A stretch of DNA of 64,000 bases. Origin: Halicephalobus mephisto. Its lineage: Eukaryota; Nematoda; Chromadorea; Rhabditida; Panagrolaimidae. The position numbers and the translations under genes were made by a program. The stretch is from NCBI GenBank assembly GCA_009193035.1, contig SWDT01000031.1:62001-126000 (forward strand), written 5' to 3'. Below the pieces are notes generated by a model. That model saw nothing but the letters and a program-made list of their open reading frames with translations. It was not told where the DNA came from and did no database searches. Below, in pieces: positions 45,101 through 57,974 of this stretch (within the stretch, counting starts at the first letter, position 1; each line of letters begins with the position of its first letter).

Positions 45101-46196
45101 AATTTGGATCTTTGGCGAAAAGTGAATCAATGCCAAATTTGGGTCTTTGGCGAAAAGTGAATCAATGCCAAATTTGGGTCTTTGGCGAAAAGTGAATCAA
45201 TGCCAATTAAAATTTCCATAATATTATTTAAAATCATTAAAAATTTTCAGAATTTTAAAATTTAAAATTTAAAAAACTATAAAACATTCAAATTTTTACT
45301 TTTTTCAGTTAATTCAAGTGGTTCAAAATGACGTCAATTTTAATTTTCAAACATTTTAAATTTTAATTTAATTTTAAAAATATAAAATATAAATTTTTTC
45401 AGTTAATTCAAGTAGTTCAAAATGACGTCAATTTTAACTTCCAAAAATTTCTAATTTTAATTTAATTTTTAAAATTTAAATTTTTACTTTTTTCAGTTAA
45501 TTCAAGTAGTTCAAAATGACGTCAATTTTAATTTTTAAACATTTTAAATTTTAATTTAATTTTAAAAATTTAAATTTTTACTTTTTTCAGTTAATTCAAG
45601 TGGTTCAAAATGACGTCAATCTTTACTTGAATATGTTTCCTCCCGATCTCTCAGATTTCAACTCTCTAGCCATTCTCGGTTTAGTTCAACCAATCGGATC
45701 CCTTATGCCAATTTCCGAAATGCAATCCAGACTTTTCTATTCTCAATTTACCGGCCAGATATCCCTTCCAAAAAAAGAAACCATGTTAACACACATTATT
45801 TCTACAAAATCAAAAAATCAAAAAAGATATTACAATTCCCCCAGACATACCATCCAAGTAGATTATGCCGATTACATGGATCAACTTGCTTCAATAATCG
45901 GCTGTCAACCAAACATTCTCAAACACCTCTGGTCAGATCCCGCTCTTGGTCAAAAACTACTTACCGGACCCATCACTGCCTACACCTACAGACTAGACGG
46001 ACCTCACCCATGGGATAAAGCAAGAGAAACAATATTAACAACAGAATTCAGAATCCAATCCGGCATGGCTCCCGAAGGTGAAAGTTCCGCTCTTTCTCGT
46101 AACCTCGACCTCTATATGCAGCCAGCTTTCCCATCTCTCACTTCCATCCTTCTAATTCTTCTAATTTCCATAATTCTCTATCATTTTTATTTTTAA
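42104..46196 (+). CDS. Flavin-containing monooxygenase (FMO)
   Basis: Exons 42104-42272, 43682-43925, 44373-45003 and 45591-46196; 1650 nt, 549 aa. The N-terminal FAD site is GAGASGLPAIRHA (GxGxxG). The FMO-identifying motif FKGKIVHSHDY (FxGxxxHxxxY) and the NADPH site GIGNSGGD follow. The second conserved signature is FATGYSFSFP, and YSDFPPHPE matches family context. The C-terminus is a hydrophobic anchor (about residues 530-549), as in ER-membrane FMOs. Such enzymes oxygenate soft nucleophiles (N, S) using NADPH and O2. The last intron contains a 36-bp hairpin array and four 94-bp-spaced copies of the acceptor region; only the last (ending at 45590) leads into the full exon. A TACCGTAAAA MITE is in intron 1. 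AATAAA lies at 46222-46227. Confidence 0.93.
42629..42997. mobile_element. MITE, TACCGTAAAA family, copy 2
   Basis: Ends TACCGTAAAACCTCTAATAG and ...TGGAGGTTTTACGGTA. The interior has repeated GGTGCCCTCCTATTAGAGG and GGTACCCGTCTATTTTTCAA units as in 8177-8592. Located in FMO intron 1. Confidence 0.75.
43235..43625. repeat. Tandem array of about 120 bp units carrying ACCACGAA motifs
   Basis: Three copies: ATCATTCGTGACAAGATCAA then about 80 bp later AATGGTCCCACCACGAAA. The two motifs face each other in inverted sense in each unit. Confidence 0.8.
43940..44340. repeat. A/T tandem repeats in FMO intron 2
   Basis: Several copies of TTTCATTTATTTTAGAATTT with AAATAAAAAAATAAAATTT between them. Each copy has a TTTTAG that resembles an acceptor. 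Confidence 0.65.
45035..45210. repeat. Hairpin-bearing tandem array in FMO intron 3
   Basis: Five copies of a ~35-bp unit, TCTTTGGCGAAAAGTGAATA then TCGCCAAATTTGG. TTTGGCGA and TCGCCAAA can pair in the first two units; later units read CAATGCCAAA and pair less. Confidence 0.8.
45300..45590 (+). repeat. 94-bp tandem array of the FMO exon 4 acceptor
   Basis: TTTTTCAG followed by TTAATTCAAGTRGTTCAAAA occurs with the AG ending at 45308, 45402, 45496 and 45590, exactly 94 bp apart. Entry at the first three would read LIQVVQNDVN and then meet stops within about ten to fifteen codons. The fourth opens the real exon. Confidence 0.9.
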
Positions 46197-46200
46197 CAAT

Positions 46201-46206
46201 TTTATT
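46201..46206 (-). terminator. Candidate polyadenylation signal of the SLC16-like gene
   Basis: AATAAA on the minus strand, 181 bp beyond its stop and only 5 bp from the stop of the convergent FMO gene. FMO's own AATAAA is at 46222-46227, so the 3' UTRs would overlap. Confidence 0.5.
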
Positions 46207-46386
46207 TTACCCGATTTTCAAAATAAAAACTGATTTGTGTCCAAAATCGTTGGCGGGTCAAGATAAGGCAAAGATTAATCAACCAGTCCAGTATTGACAT
46301 GGGTAATAAAAAGGCAAAAAAATCAGGAATGACCAAGACGTCTGCAAAAGTGATTACTTCTAAAGTGACGTCAGTAATTGAAATAA

Positions 46387-48242
46387 TTAATGAATAAGAG
46401 CTTTGGTTTGTTTATCCTTTCCATTTTCAAGTCTAACATCTTTGGGCTTTTCTTTCTGGATGAAAGGAACAGCAAACAGCATAATTCCCGAAATAAAAAG
46501 ACAAATTCCACAGAATCCAAAAGTCCAATCATAACGATTGGTCAAATCATACAAGACACCTAAAAATTAAAAAATTAAAAACTGGATATGAAATTTTCAA
46601 AAAACATACCTGCAATAGGAGGTCCTACAAATGTCGCAATTCCTTGAACCAACAACAATAACCCAAAGGCACTTGTAAGTTTGTCAACACCAACCATATC
46701 CACCAAAACGACAGAAGTCAGACATACATAACTGCTGATCAAGAATCCAAAGAAGAAACAATAAGTCTTAAAGACGTATTCATCAACCATTACAAAAACA
46801 AAACAGCTAAAGACTCCACATAGCATCAAAGTCCAATTATAAATCCATAATCGATTTCTAGCCGTATCCTTGCCATATTTAAATGGAAATTGTCTATCAC
46901 AAATGAGTCCAAAGACAATTCGTCCCATAATATTTGCAATTCCATAGGCACTAACAGTTTGAGCAGCAGATTTTTTCGTAAGTCCAAGAACACTTTCTGC
47001 ATTCATAGGCATAAACATAGGAGGAGCATTGAATCCAATAGATGTCAAAAAGTTAGAAATAGCAAATAGAACATAAACAGGATCAGCAAAGAGACTCAAA
47101 TCCAGAATCTTCGTTATTGTAGTCCAAATAGCAATAGCTCTAGAAGCGGAAGTAGCCTGACTATCAAGATTATCTTCATCTTCTTCTTTCAATGACGGAG
47201 AAAGTGGATGTTTCTTCTCCTTAACACTATGAGTGTGAGAATGAAGAGACGAAACCGATCTAAAGTGTTCTGCATCTTTCTGATATTCCTTCAACGCAGT
47301 AATCGAACCCGGATAAAAAACATCTTTAACATTCAAGTATCCAGAGCTCTCTGTTACTGTATTGCTTCTGGATTTAGCAATTCCTTCACCAAGAGATTGG
47401 ACTCGTTGCAGATTACTTTCTTCAGCTTCTACATCTTTGTTAACAGCAGAATGAGAAAACGCAGATCTCAATTTACCATCATTATTATCTTCATCATCTT
47501 CCTTTTGAACAGCTGACATTCTAATCCCTTCTTCTACTTTTTCCTTCTTTTCATCTGTTTCTTTTTCTTCTTCATCATCATCATAAATAGGAGCAAATTC
47601 CAAAGGTCTATAGAGCAATCCACATGGAATACAAAGCAGAACAATGAGAGCATAAATCAGAAATACTTGTCTCCAACCAAACGTAACAATAAGATAACTA
47701 ATAATAACCGAAAAAGTTGCAGTTCCTACTCCAGCACCACATACTGTAATTCCAGTTGCTAATGACCGATATTTCTCAAAATACATCGTCACAATAACAA
47801 TTGCAGGACAGTACATTAATCCAAATCCAGTTCCCATGATTATCCCGACAGATCCAATTAAATAAGTCATAGAATCAGCATAATACGATGTTGCACACCC
47901 AATAGAAGCAATTACAGCTCCAATAATTGTCGTCAAACGGCATCCAATTCTATTACAAATCGCACCAGCAACAGGACCAGCAGCAAGCATCAAACCAGTC
48001 AAAAGAGATAAAATTGTCGAAACTTCAGCATTAGTTCCGTCGAATTCCTAAATTTCCATCTTCTCATATATGAATTCTGCATTTAAACAAACCTTGACCA
48101 AACTTTCAGCAATAACACCAAAAGAATAAACAAATCCATCAGCAAACACGTGGATTAAAAACGATCCAAGAACAACTATCCATCCATATCCTCCATCGAG
48201 AGCAATAGGTTTCCAACCAGTTGGTTCACGAGTCTCTGCCAT
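46387..48242 (-). CDS. SLC16-like (monocarboxylate transporter family) MFS permease
   Basis: Exons on the minus strand: 48242-48093, 48047-46610 and 46559-46387; 1761 nt, 586 aa. The N-terminus carries the SLC16 signature [13 protein letters not shown] at residues 16-28. Twelve membrane segments are expected, six on either side of a long, acidic and Ser-rich cytoplasmic loop (about residues 215-345, with [15 protein letters not shown]). The second half includes [18 protein letters not shown] and [14 protein letters not shown], and the end is a short charged tail. Members move monocarboxylates, thyroid hormones, amino acids or other solutes, so the substrate cannot be assigned. An acceptor-like TTTTAG lies just before the ATG. 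The gene is tail to tail with the FMO gene. Confidence 0.9.
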
Positions 48243-51100
48243 TATAGTGAGCCTAAAACCACAAAAATTATAAAAGTCACAAATAAACAACAAAATTATC
48301 TCAACACGAATTTTCAAAATACTTCCAAGTTTTGAAATTTTAATTTTATACATTGATTTTAAGTTTTAATTACATTTCGGAAGGCTCTAGAAACTAGTGT
48401 AGGATTTTAAACGTTTTTACGGGAATCTAGAGGGTTTTAAAAGCTCCAATGAGATTATAAAAGGTTCTAGAAACGTCTGTAAAGTCCGAAAATCTTCAAG
48501 TTCCTAGATTCTAAAACTTCCGAGATTTTTAAAAACTTTGAAATTCCCCATCGGGTTCTAGAAAGTTTTAGAATCCTCCATAAAATTCAAAAATTTACTA
48601 CATATTGAAAAATTCTAAAACTTTCCACATAACTTTAACATTATAAACACAATTTAGGAAAAACTTCACAGAGAAATGAGATAAACAAAGACACGACTAA
48701 TCCGATTTCCTCGATTTGCCAACGATCATATACTCAAATAAGACGTTGTCTGCACTCAACATGCTTAAACAAAAAATCTATATGATCGATAACAAATAGC
48801 AAATGACCATATTTCAATCAAGACAAAATTCAAAGTAACATTAGATAAGCCCAAAAAGGACAAAAGCCAAAAAACTTTTACAACTATATTCAGAAAAAAT
48901 TCCACTTCTAATCCACATTATTGATCTGCCCAATTAAATTTCACAAAGTACAAAAAGTTCAAAGAACAAAAATATAACAAGAAGTTTTAAAAACCATTAA
49001 AAATACAATTTATTAATTTTAGAGGGAATTTTAAGAAAATTTAGAATACATATACATTCCGGAAAAGTCAAATTTCACTTTTACATTTACGAAGAAAATA
49101 AACTTTAAAAAAACAAAAACTTTCATTGCGAACTTTGTTGATAAAAAAGCACTTTTCAACCAGGAATAACAAATATAAAATAACGGAATTTTCTAAAAAC
49201 AAAAAACTACTTTCCAAAACCAAGTCACTATCCAAAAACCTTAAGGCATTATACACTCAAAAAAAATAAAAACTAAATTTCCAAAATCCTTCCAGAAACG
49301 CAGTGAACTGAATTCAATCAATAAAACCGGGAAGCCTGTCCAAACAAAACGGTCAAAAAGGCAAAATCATTGACCTCTTAAAAAGATTGCTTAAGGGATT
49401 TCAAATACTCTAAAAACCATTTCTAAATTCTCAATAAACACCCAATAAATCAACAATCCAATTCTTTTTAATAAAAAACAAGGATTTCCATTTACCAAAT
49501 ATGTCTAAATCCCGAGCTGACAGAGCGGAAAATTAAGCATAAGAGATAAGCATAAAGAACAAAGTTTCCAAATAACTTCAAACATCAAAGATCATTCTTC
49601 CTACCGACTAGAATCATTACCAAAGGCACATCATCAATCTCCACTTAATACAAAAAACATTTCCGCTCAAAAACTATAATTTTTCTAATTCGGTTCTAAA
49701 AAGAAAATAAACTTATTCTGTTATTTCCTATATACTCATCGTTTCAACAATCATTAATTCTAAAAAGTAAAAAAATTACCAAAAACTAATATAATCTCAA
49801 AAAGTAAATCCATTTTTAGGTTTCAAACAGAAAACATCTCACAACTAGAAAAATCTGGTGTTCTTTCAAAATAAAAAATGACCAAATGAGAGTCGCGACT
49901 GGCAAAAAAATTATTTGTATTCTTCAGAAGGCCAGTCATGTCGTATAAGCATGATGTAACGCTTTGAAACAAAGCCCCCGACAGCTACCGGTCAAAAATA
50001 AAAAACATACATTTGCTGGAAATTTTCCATTAAAACCCCATCTTTTAAGCAAGCTAAAATTACACATCAAAATCTCTCCAAATAATACCTTTAAAAAAGT
50101 TCAAAAATTACCTATTTAAAAAAAGAAGAATCTAAATTTCTTCTTTTATATAAAACCTTAAGTAATCTGAAACCATATACTAAAACCCTAAAGTCATTCC
50201 TAACTGAATACAATGCCTTGAGAAAATCTCGACAACCGCCAATCAAAAACAAAAAACAAGCCTATGTTTAAAATTCTGCACTTTGTAAAATCCTGACCTT
50301 TAAAAAATTCTAAACTGTATTAGTTTTCTTAAAGACAGATAATTCCGACAAAGTATAACTATTTCAAAATCCCGATAAAAGTAGGTCAAAAACAACAAAT
50401 ACCCATATTGAAAAGTCCAACTTCATACAAAATTCAATTTTTTAAGCAAACCCAAACTACATACGGAAGTCTTTCAATGACTAATTGCGACTAAATATAA
50501 CATCTTGCAACAAATCCCACCAGTTGCGGTAAAAAACTTGTTCTGAAATCTCTCATAAAACTGAATAATCTAAAATTACACATCCAAACTATCTAGCACT
50601 AATTATAGGTTGTTCTAAAGTTATGGGGATTTCTTCAGCTACATGCAAAAATTTCACTAGTCTATAGCAGAGAGCAAGAACAATCCCGTTGTCAAGTAGC
50701 CAGGGGCAATGGGCCAGACGCTGTTGAAATCTCAGTTTTAGGATCAAAGAATTTCTGACGGGTAATCCTCGGTTCAAGGACTCGGATGGAATAAATAATG
50801 GATCGTTGTGGAAGGAACGGGGACAAGGGCAAAAGCGCAACAATGGAAACCAATGAGAATATTCGCGAAAATAAATATTCTGGATGGAAAAGGTCTGCTT
50901 GGAAATTTCGATAGAACAAGAATCAACATGAGTCTGGGAACGCTCTAAAAAGACTTGTGAAGAAGCTTTTCAAGTTCTCCGGAAATCCTATTAGTTGCTT
51001 TCCATCTGAATTTTAGGAAAGACTTGCAAATGCTTCAAATGGCAACCAAAACTTGGATTATAGAAAATAACAAAGCTCATGACTAAAGAATAAATCAGGC
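48243..51100. other. Intergenic upstream of the SLC16-like gene
   Basis: Mostly unique AT-rich DNA with some AGAAACTTC-type short repeats near 48370-48620. Frames around 50589-50919 on the minus strand overlap each other and match no family I know. No supported gene. Confidence 0.4.
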
Positions 51101-51164
51101 AACACGCAACAAGACTAAAGGTTTTCATCTGATAGAGAATTCGATGTAAATTTCCTAAAAAATT

Positions 51165-51800
51165 TAAAGCAAAGGTCCTACTGTGAAAGCCTCAAAAACT
51201 CGGATTAGAGCAATAAGGATCATGGTAGGAAAGAAAATTAGAGATCTTCAAAGTTAGACCAGTAGTTTTTTGAGACAATTTGATATAAATTCCCTGAAAA
51301 CAAATTTAAAGTAATAGTTCTGTCTCGGAAACCTCAAATGAAAATAAGAAAACTCGGAGAAATAAGGAAATAAAAACAAAGATTAAAGTTGAAAAATAAA
51401 CAAAGAACCATTCGAAGCAGGACTAATACATTTCATATATTTTTTATGTAAATCCGCATAAAACATGTTTCAAGTAATAGTCCTACCACGAAAACCTCAA
51501 ATGAAAACAAAAAAACTCGAAAAAATGGAAAAATAAAAACAAATATTATAGTCAAGAAATAAGCCGAGGACCATTCGAAGTAGGACTAATATATCTCATA
51601 TATTTTTTATATAAATTCGCATAAAACAGGTTCCGAACGACAGTCCTACCACGAAAACCTCGAATAATAAGATTCCTAGGATTAATAAACAACAGAATTT
51701 ACAATGCAAAAATAAATTAATAACCGTTCGGAGGAGTAGTACCATTTTTATTTAATATTTTTTAATATAAATTCCCCAAAAAATTTAAATAATTCCATCA
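51165..51800. repeat. Tandem array of about 165 bp units with ACCACGAA motif
   Basis: Four diverged units each contain AAGTAATAGTCCTACCACGA or a variant, then AAACCTCAAATGAAAACAAA, then a TTTTTTATRTAAATTCSCATA block (near 51175, 51310, 51475 and 51640). Confidence 0.7.
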
Positions 51801-51869
51801 CGAACGATACCTAATTTATTCTTCAATCGTAAAGTTCATTATTCCTCAAAAAACCACTAAAAACACTCA

Positions 51870-52235
51870 TAATGGAAGACGGAATCAGGGATCGTTCGTG
51901 GCGGGACCAACGGTTTCCTATTTGGCGACTATTCTTTTTCTCTCAGGACAAATTCGGATTGGTAGTTCTGGTACATGGCCTGATTTACCTTTCGACCGTG
52001 GATTCAGCTACCAGTCATTTGAATAAATGGCCAGTAACTACATTTGCAGACAAAGAATAGGTCAGGGATCGTTCGCGGTGAGACTAAGGTTGCTCCTTCT
52101 CCGAGGGCAAATTCGGACTGGTAATCCTGGTGCGCGGCCCGATTTGCCTTTCAAGTGCGCGGTCAGTTACCAATCATTGGAATAAATGTCCAGAAAAAGT
52201 TTTCTTTAAAAATCAGGATCGTTCGCGGTGAGACC
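51870..52235. repeat. Duplicated ~165 bp unit with reversed motif
   Basis: GGATCGTTCGTGGCGGGACC (51890) and GGATCGTTCGCGGTGAGAC (52062, 52216) begin successive units. The unit includes CAAATTCGGAYTGGTAGTYC and a CAGTYACCARTCATTTGAAT block. The 62-codon frame here is a by-product. Confidence 0.75.
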
Positions 52236-55015
52236 AAAGTTTTCCAGTTTGGCGGTTTTTTAAATATTTATTTTTAAAAACACGTTTTATTTTCGATCTA
52301 AATACGCATTTTTCGATTTTATTTTTTATTTTTAGACCTATTTAGTAATTTCACAAGTATAATTATGGTAAACAAGGGTAATTGGGCTGATTACAAGGTT
52401 GTATTTTCAATTATTAAAAAAATTTAAAATTTGGTTTTATTTTTAAATTTATTTAAAGATTTCATATATGAAATTACGGTAAACAAGGATAATCAAAACG
52501 TTTTAGGAATTTGAAATGTCGGAAAAGACAGAAATACCTGGTCCACTTCCTTCCGACCAGACTGAACTGTCATCTCGCCAAATTTTTCATTTTTGTTTTA
52601 CCTTCGGAAAAACAAGAGCGCGACTAGATGAAACGAACCGAAAAGCCATTTATCATTTTCCAGATGCTTATCGAAATTTATTTTTCTAAATCATTTTAAA
52701 AAAAACGAATTTATTTGTCCTAAAAAGTCCAAAGTACTTTTTCAAAAAATTCTAAAAACAAATCTGACCAATGGTCAATCGGACAAGTCTGGCTCAAAGC
52801 AAAAACAGCAGCTGTTGCCAGTTTTTCCGAAAACGAACTTGTTCATATGAGATATAACTGACCAATAATTCCCGAGAGAAATAAAACCGGCAAATTAACG
52901 AATATACAGCTTCAAAAAACGATAAAACTGACTTATTTGTTATTCATCTTTTTTAAAATTTTAAATTTATTTAGAATAGATTTCTGAAAATTCCGTCACC
53001 TTCGGCCGATGACGTCACTTTCAAAATTGAAAAGTTTAAAGTTTTCCAAAATTAAATTTAAAAAACGAAAAAGCAGTATTACTATTTTTGGACATTGTTA
53101 AGTTCTTAAATCTCTGTTTCATGAAATTCCGGAACGAAAATAAACATAAATCTTCCGTGGGAAAAAAAGAATAAAACTGTCAAAAACGGAAAATTTTTCT
53201 TGAACATTAAATTTTGAAAAATTATGTCAAAAAAATTAATTTTTTTTTCATAAAAAAAGTAAAAAAAATTGATTTTTATAAAAAAAAATTAATTTTTTTA
53301 TATCAAAAAAGTAAAAAAATTAATTTTTTTATATGAAAAAAGTAAAAAAAAATTAAATTTTTTTATGTAAAAAGTGTAAAATTAAATTTTTTATATGAAA
53401 AAAATTAAAAAAAAATTAATTTTTCATACTTAAAAAACAGAAAAAATTATTAAATATTTAAGTTTTTTAATTTTAAATTCGATTTTGAATGAAAAAAGTT
53501 TTAAAAATTCGTAAAAAATGAAAATTTTTTAAATATTGAATTTTAAAAAACGGAAAAAATTATTAAATATTTAAATTTGTTCTTAGAATTTAAAATAAAA
53601 ACAAATTTTAAATGTAAAAAATAAAGAAAATTAAAAAATTACAAAAAGTGTAAAAATTATTTTTAAAAAAAAATTTTTTTAATTTTTAAAAAATTACAAA
53701 AAAATAAAAATTTAAAAAAAAATTATTAAAAATATTTTAAAAAATACAAAAATTAAAAAAAAATTATTAAAAATGTAAAAAAATATAAAAATTAAAAAAA
53801 AATTACTAAAAATATTTTAAAAAATACAAAAATTAAAAAAAAATTATTAAAAATGTTTTAAAAAATACAAAAATTAAGAAAAAATTAGAAAAAATGTTTT
53901 AAAAAATACAAAATTCTTTTTAAATTTTAAAAAGTGGAAAAAATTTAAACTAAATTTTAAAAATATCTTGAATATTAAATTTCAGATAATCGTGTCGAGA
54001 AAATTGAACTAAAAAGTGACTGAAAATAGTATTGTATTGTTTACACACCATTAAACACTTAAAATTATTTTTTCTAAGATCCTAAAACAAAAATTTTTAT
54101 TTAAAAAAAATAAAAAATTTAAAAAACAAAAATTTTTATTTAAAAAAAATAAAAAATTTAAAAAACAAAAATCGGTTTCTGTTTTAAATTCGAAACAATC
54201 GTGTCGAAAAAATTGAACTAGAAAAACTAAGTTATTTTTTATAAAAAGTAATGAATATTTATCTTTTTTAAAATTCTAAAACGAAAATGACTAATAAATC
54301 TTCTTCACTAAAAAGAAAAAAATTAAAACTTTTTTAAAAATAGAAAAATTTAAGTTTTTTAAAAATAGAAATTTCTTTAAAAAATTGAAAAATTAGAAAT
54401 TTCTTCAAAAAATTGAAAAATTAATTTTTTTTAAATTAGAACTTCTTTAAAAAATATAAAAATAAAATTTTTTTTAAAATGAAAAATTAAAACTTTTTTA
54501 ACAATGGAAAAATAAAGTTTTTTAAAATTAGAAACTTCTTTAAAAAATATAAAAATAAACTTTTTTTAAATAAAAAAATTTTCAAGGATCATATTTCTAA
54601 CAATCGTGCCAGGAACACTGGACCAGAAGTGGACAAGAGTAACATTACCGTATTTACACAAGATCAATTGGTCGAATTTTTGAAATTTTACAATAAAACT
54701 ATTTAAAAAATAAAAATCATAAAAAAATTATCATAAAAAAATTTATAAATTGTAAAAAAAGTTAAAATTAAAAGAAAAATTAAAAATTATTTTTAAAATT
54801 AAAATTTATTTAAAAAATTTCTTATTTAAAATTATTTTTAAAATTAAAATTTATTTAAAAATTTTTTATTTAAATTTATTTTTAAAATTAAAATTTATTT
54901 AAAATTTTTTTATTTAAAATTATTCTATTTTAAAACTTTTTTATTTAAAATTATTTTGAAATTTTAAAAATGTCCTAAATACCGTACTTTGGACTTTGAC
55001 GGTGGAAAATATAAC
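52236..55015. other. Intergenic A/T low-complexity DNA
   Basis: Diverged arrays of A/T words, interrupted by AATCGTGTCGAGAAAATTG-like motifs near 53990, 54195 and 54600. No gene seen. Confidence 0.5.
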
Positions 55016-55310
55016 ATTTTAATTTTTGGATTTTTTAATTTTTTTAAATTATTTTTGGTATTTCAGTGATTTGCGTCGATAGTTCTGTTTTCCTCTGGAT
55101 TTCATTGTTTTCGAACCCAAAAAACAAGGCAGTAGGTGGACAGCTGCCGTAGGCATTCGAATTCAGCTGACTAAATCGACTGCTTTTTGGTCACGCGTTC
55201 TTTTGTCTCGTTAAACCCTAAGGCTAAGACATCAAGGAACTAAGTTCACCAACGAATCTTCAATGACTAATTCCATTACTGTAAAAAGTACAAATAACAA
55301 ATCTTACAAA
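55016..55310. other. Unique segment in intergenic DNA
   Basis: About 200 bp of more balanced base composition (55065-55260) follow a TTTCAG. No protein frame is recognised. Could be a non-coding exon or regulatory island; nothing more can be said. Confidence 0.3.
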
Positions 55311-57974
55311 ATCATCCCAACACGAATTTTCAAAAAAATTTCAAAAAATTCAAATTTTAAATAAAAAGTAATTTTAAAAGTTATAAAATAAAATTTTAGA
55401 ATTTTTAAAAATTAAAAAAAAAGAAATTTTTATAAATCTGTGGAAATAAAAAAAAAATAAAATTTTTGTAAATTAAAAAAAAATAAAATTTTTGAAAAAT
55501 TAAAAAAAAAACAAAATTTTTGAAAATTAAAAAAAAATTTTATTTTTTAAAATTAAAAAAAATAAATTTTTATAAATTAACAAAAAATTAAATTTTTGAA
55601 AATTAAAAAAAACAAAATTTTTGTAAATTAAAAAAAAAATTAAATTTAAATATTTTTATTTTTTTAAATAAAGGACTGACCTTCTTTTGACGGACTTGTA
55701 AATTTTCCTTCTGATGGAATCCAATTTGGCAAAAACCATTTTAATAAATATCAGGAAAAAATAAAAATGGCTTTCGGATGAACGAAAATTCGATTTCAGT
55801 CGTCCAATGTAGATTCTGAAAAAGTCAAAAATTTTCATTAATAAAATTAATTTTAAATTTCACTATTAAAAAACTCAAAATAAATATTCGAAAATTTTTT
55901 CGACACGAATTTTAAAAAAATTCGATTTAAATAAAAATTACAAAATTTTCAAGTTTTTATGATTTTTTAAATTTTAAAAAAATAAATTTAAAAAAAATAA
56001 AAAATAATTTTTTTTTAAAAACTTAAAAATTAAATTTATTTTTAAAAATTAAGAAAATTTATTTTTTTTTTAATTTTAAAAATTAAATTTATTTTTTTTC
56101 TTAAATTTTAAAAATTACACAAAAAAGAAAAAAATTAAGTCGATTTCAACAGCGACTTTTGTGAGAATTATCATTTTTAATTTTTCTTTTTTTTTGAAAG
56201 GAATTTGAAAATCATAATCACAGTATTATGAAAAATAAAAATAGAAGTTATTAGGAAATTTCAAAATTCCCAAAGATTTTAGATTTTTGTGAAAAATAAA
56301 AAAATAAAAAATTGATTTATGTGAAAATTTTCAAATTTAATTTTTATTTTTTTTAATTTTTAAAAATTTCGAAACACATATTGTAAAAAATTAAAAATAT
56401 ATTCTGTCAGAAAATGGTCTCGACAAGAATTTTTAGGAAGTTTAAAAATTAAATTTAAAATTTTTTAAAAATAATTAAATTTATAATTTTTTTACTTTTT
56501 TGGCGGGAATTTTAAAATTTAAAAAATATTAAAAAATTTAAATTTTTTATAAAATTATTTAAAAATAAAAAAATTTAATTAAAAATAACGAAATTTATAA
56601 TTTTTTTTTACTTTTTCGGCGGGAATTTTAAAATTAAAAAAAAAATAAAATTTTTAATAATTTTAATAAAATTTGAAAAATATTATTTTTCGTATTTAAA
56701 TTAAGTAATTGTTATTTTTAAGCAAAATGGAAAAATTTTATTTATTTTATTTATTTTAACGACAGAAATGACTGGCACTGGCCAGAGTCGAAGGACTCCT
56801 CGAGGACACGCCCCGAGGCTCCTGACCCGACATCACTCAAAAAACAAGGATAACCCAACTAATCTCAATCGATATCCATAAACCCCAGAATTCTGCAACT
56901 TCAAATGAGTTTCCAGCTGATTCCCGAAGTTTATTTACTTTTATAAAACAAAGTAAACTTAAATCCAAAATTTTTTAATTTAAAAATTTTCAAATTCTTT
57001 TAAAAATAAAACTTTTTTAAAAATCTTTAAAAATCAAAAAACTCGAATTTTATAATTTTAAAAAAAATTAAACATTTTTGATTTTTAAAAATTCCAAGTT
57101 TTTATTTTTTTTAAATTTTTAATTTTTTTTTAAAATTTAAATTTTTTATTTTTTTAAATGTAAATTTAAAAAACATTAATTTGTTAGAAAATTTACGAAA
57201 TTTATGTTTGAAAACAACTTTTGAGTAATTATATTTTTAGAATAAACAATAATCGATGAACTTTAACTTCAGATGATGTCAGATTTTTGTGTTCTAAGAC
57301 CAGCTGTTCCACTCGTTCTCTGGATATAATCATAAGATTATAAAAAGAAAAAAAACATTACAAATTTTTTTATATAAATTTTTAAAAATTAAAATTTTGC
57401 ATCTTAATTTCAGAAATCTTGATGAAATTTAAAATTTTAGAAATTATTATAAAATTTCAAAAATCTTGGAGAAATTTAAAATTTAAAAATTATTATAAAA
57501 TTTCAGAAATCTTGAAGAAATTTAAAATTTAAAAATTATTATAAAATTTTAGAAATTTTAAAAAATCTTGGAAGATTTTAAAAGTTGTTATAAAATTCCA
57601 GAAGTTTTCAGAAACCTTTGATGAAATTTAAAGACTTCAGAATCTTCCACAAGATTCCAGAAGTTTCCAGAAACCTTGATGAAATTTAAGAAGACTTCGG
57701 AAATTCTTATGAGCTTCTAGAAGACTTTAAAACCTCCTACTAGATTCTACAAAATCCCGAAAGCTTTTATGAATTCTTAAAGTTTCAGAATCTTCCACAA
57801 GACTCTAGAAACTTTATATAACCTCCAAAACTTCAAAATCCTCCAGAAACTTCCATCAACACCGAGAAAACTTCCTGAACTTTCCACAGTATTCCCAAAA
57901 CTCCAATTCTAGTCTTCTAAATTCTAAATTTCTTTATAAATCAATCTCGAGGTTCTTTATCGATCACAACCTAG
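55311..57974. other. Intergenic downstream of the Mpv17-like gene
   Basis: A/T low-complexity arrays with three more GACACGAATTTT-type motifs (55313, 55893, 56415). A GC-rich island at 56760-56880 includes GGACTCCTCGAGGACACGC. 57400-57900 holds AGAATCTTCCACAAGATTCC-like repeats. No gene supported. Confidence 0.45.

Noticed and set aside
50589..50919. Overlapping minus-strand frames in the intergenic region
   Set aside because: Two different frames over the same DNA with no recognised motif or exon context.
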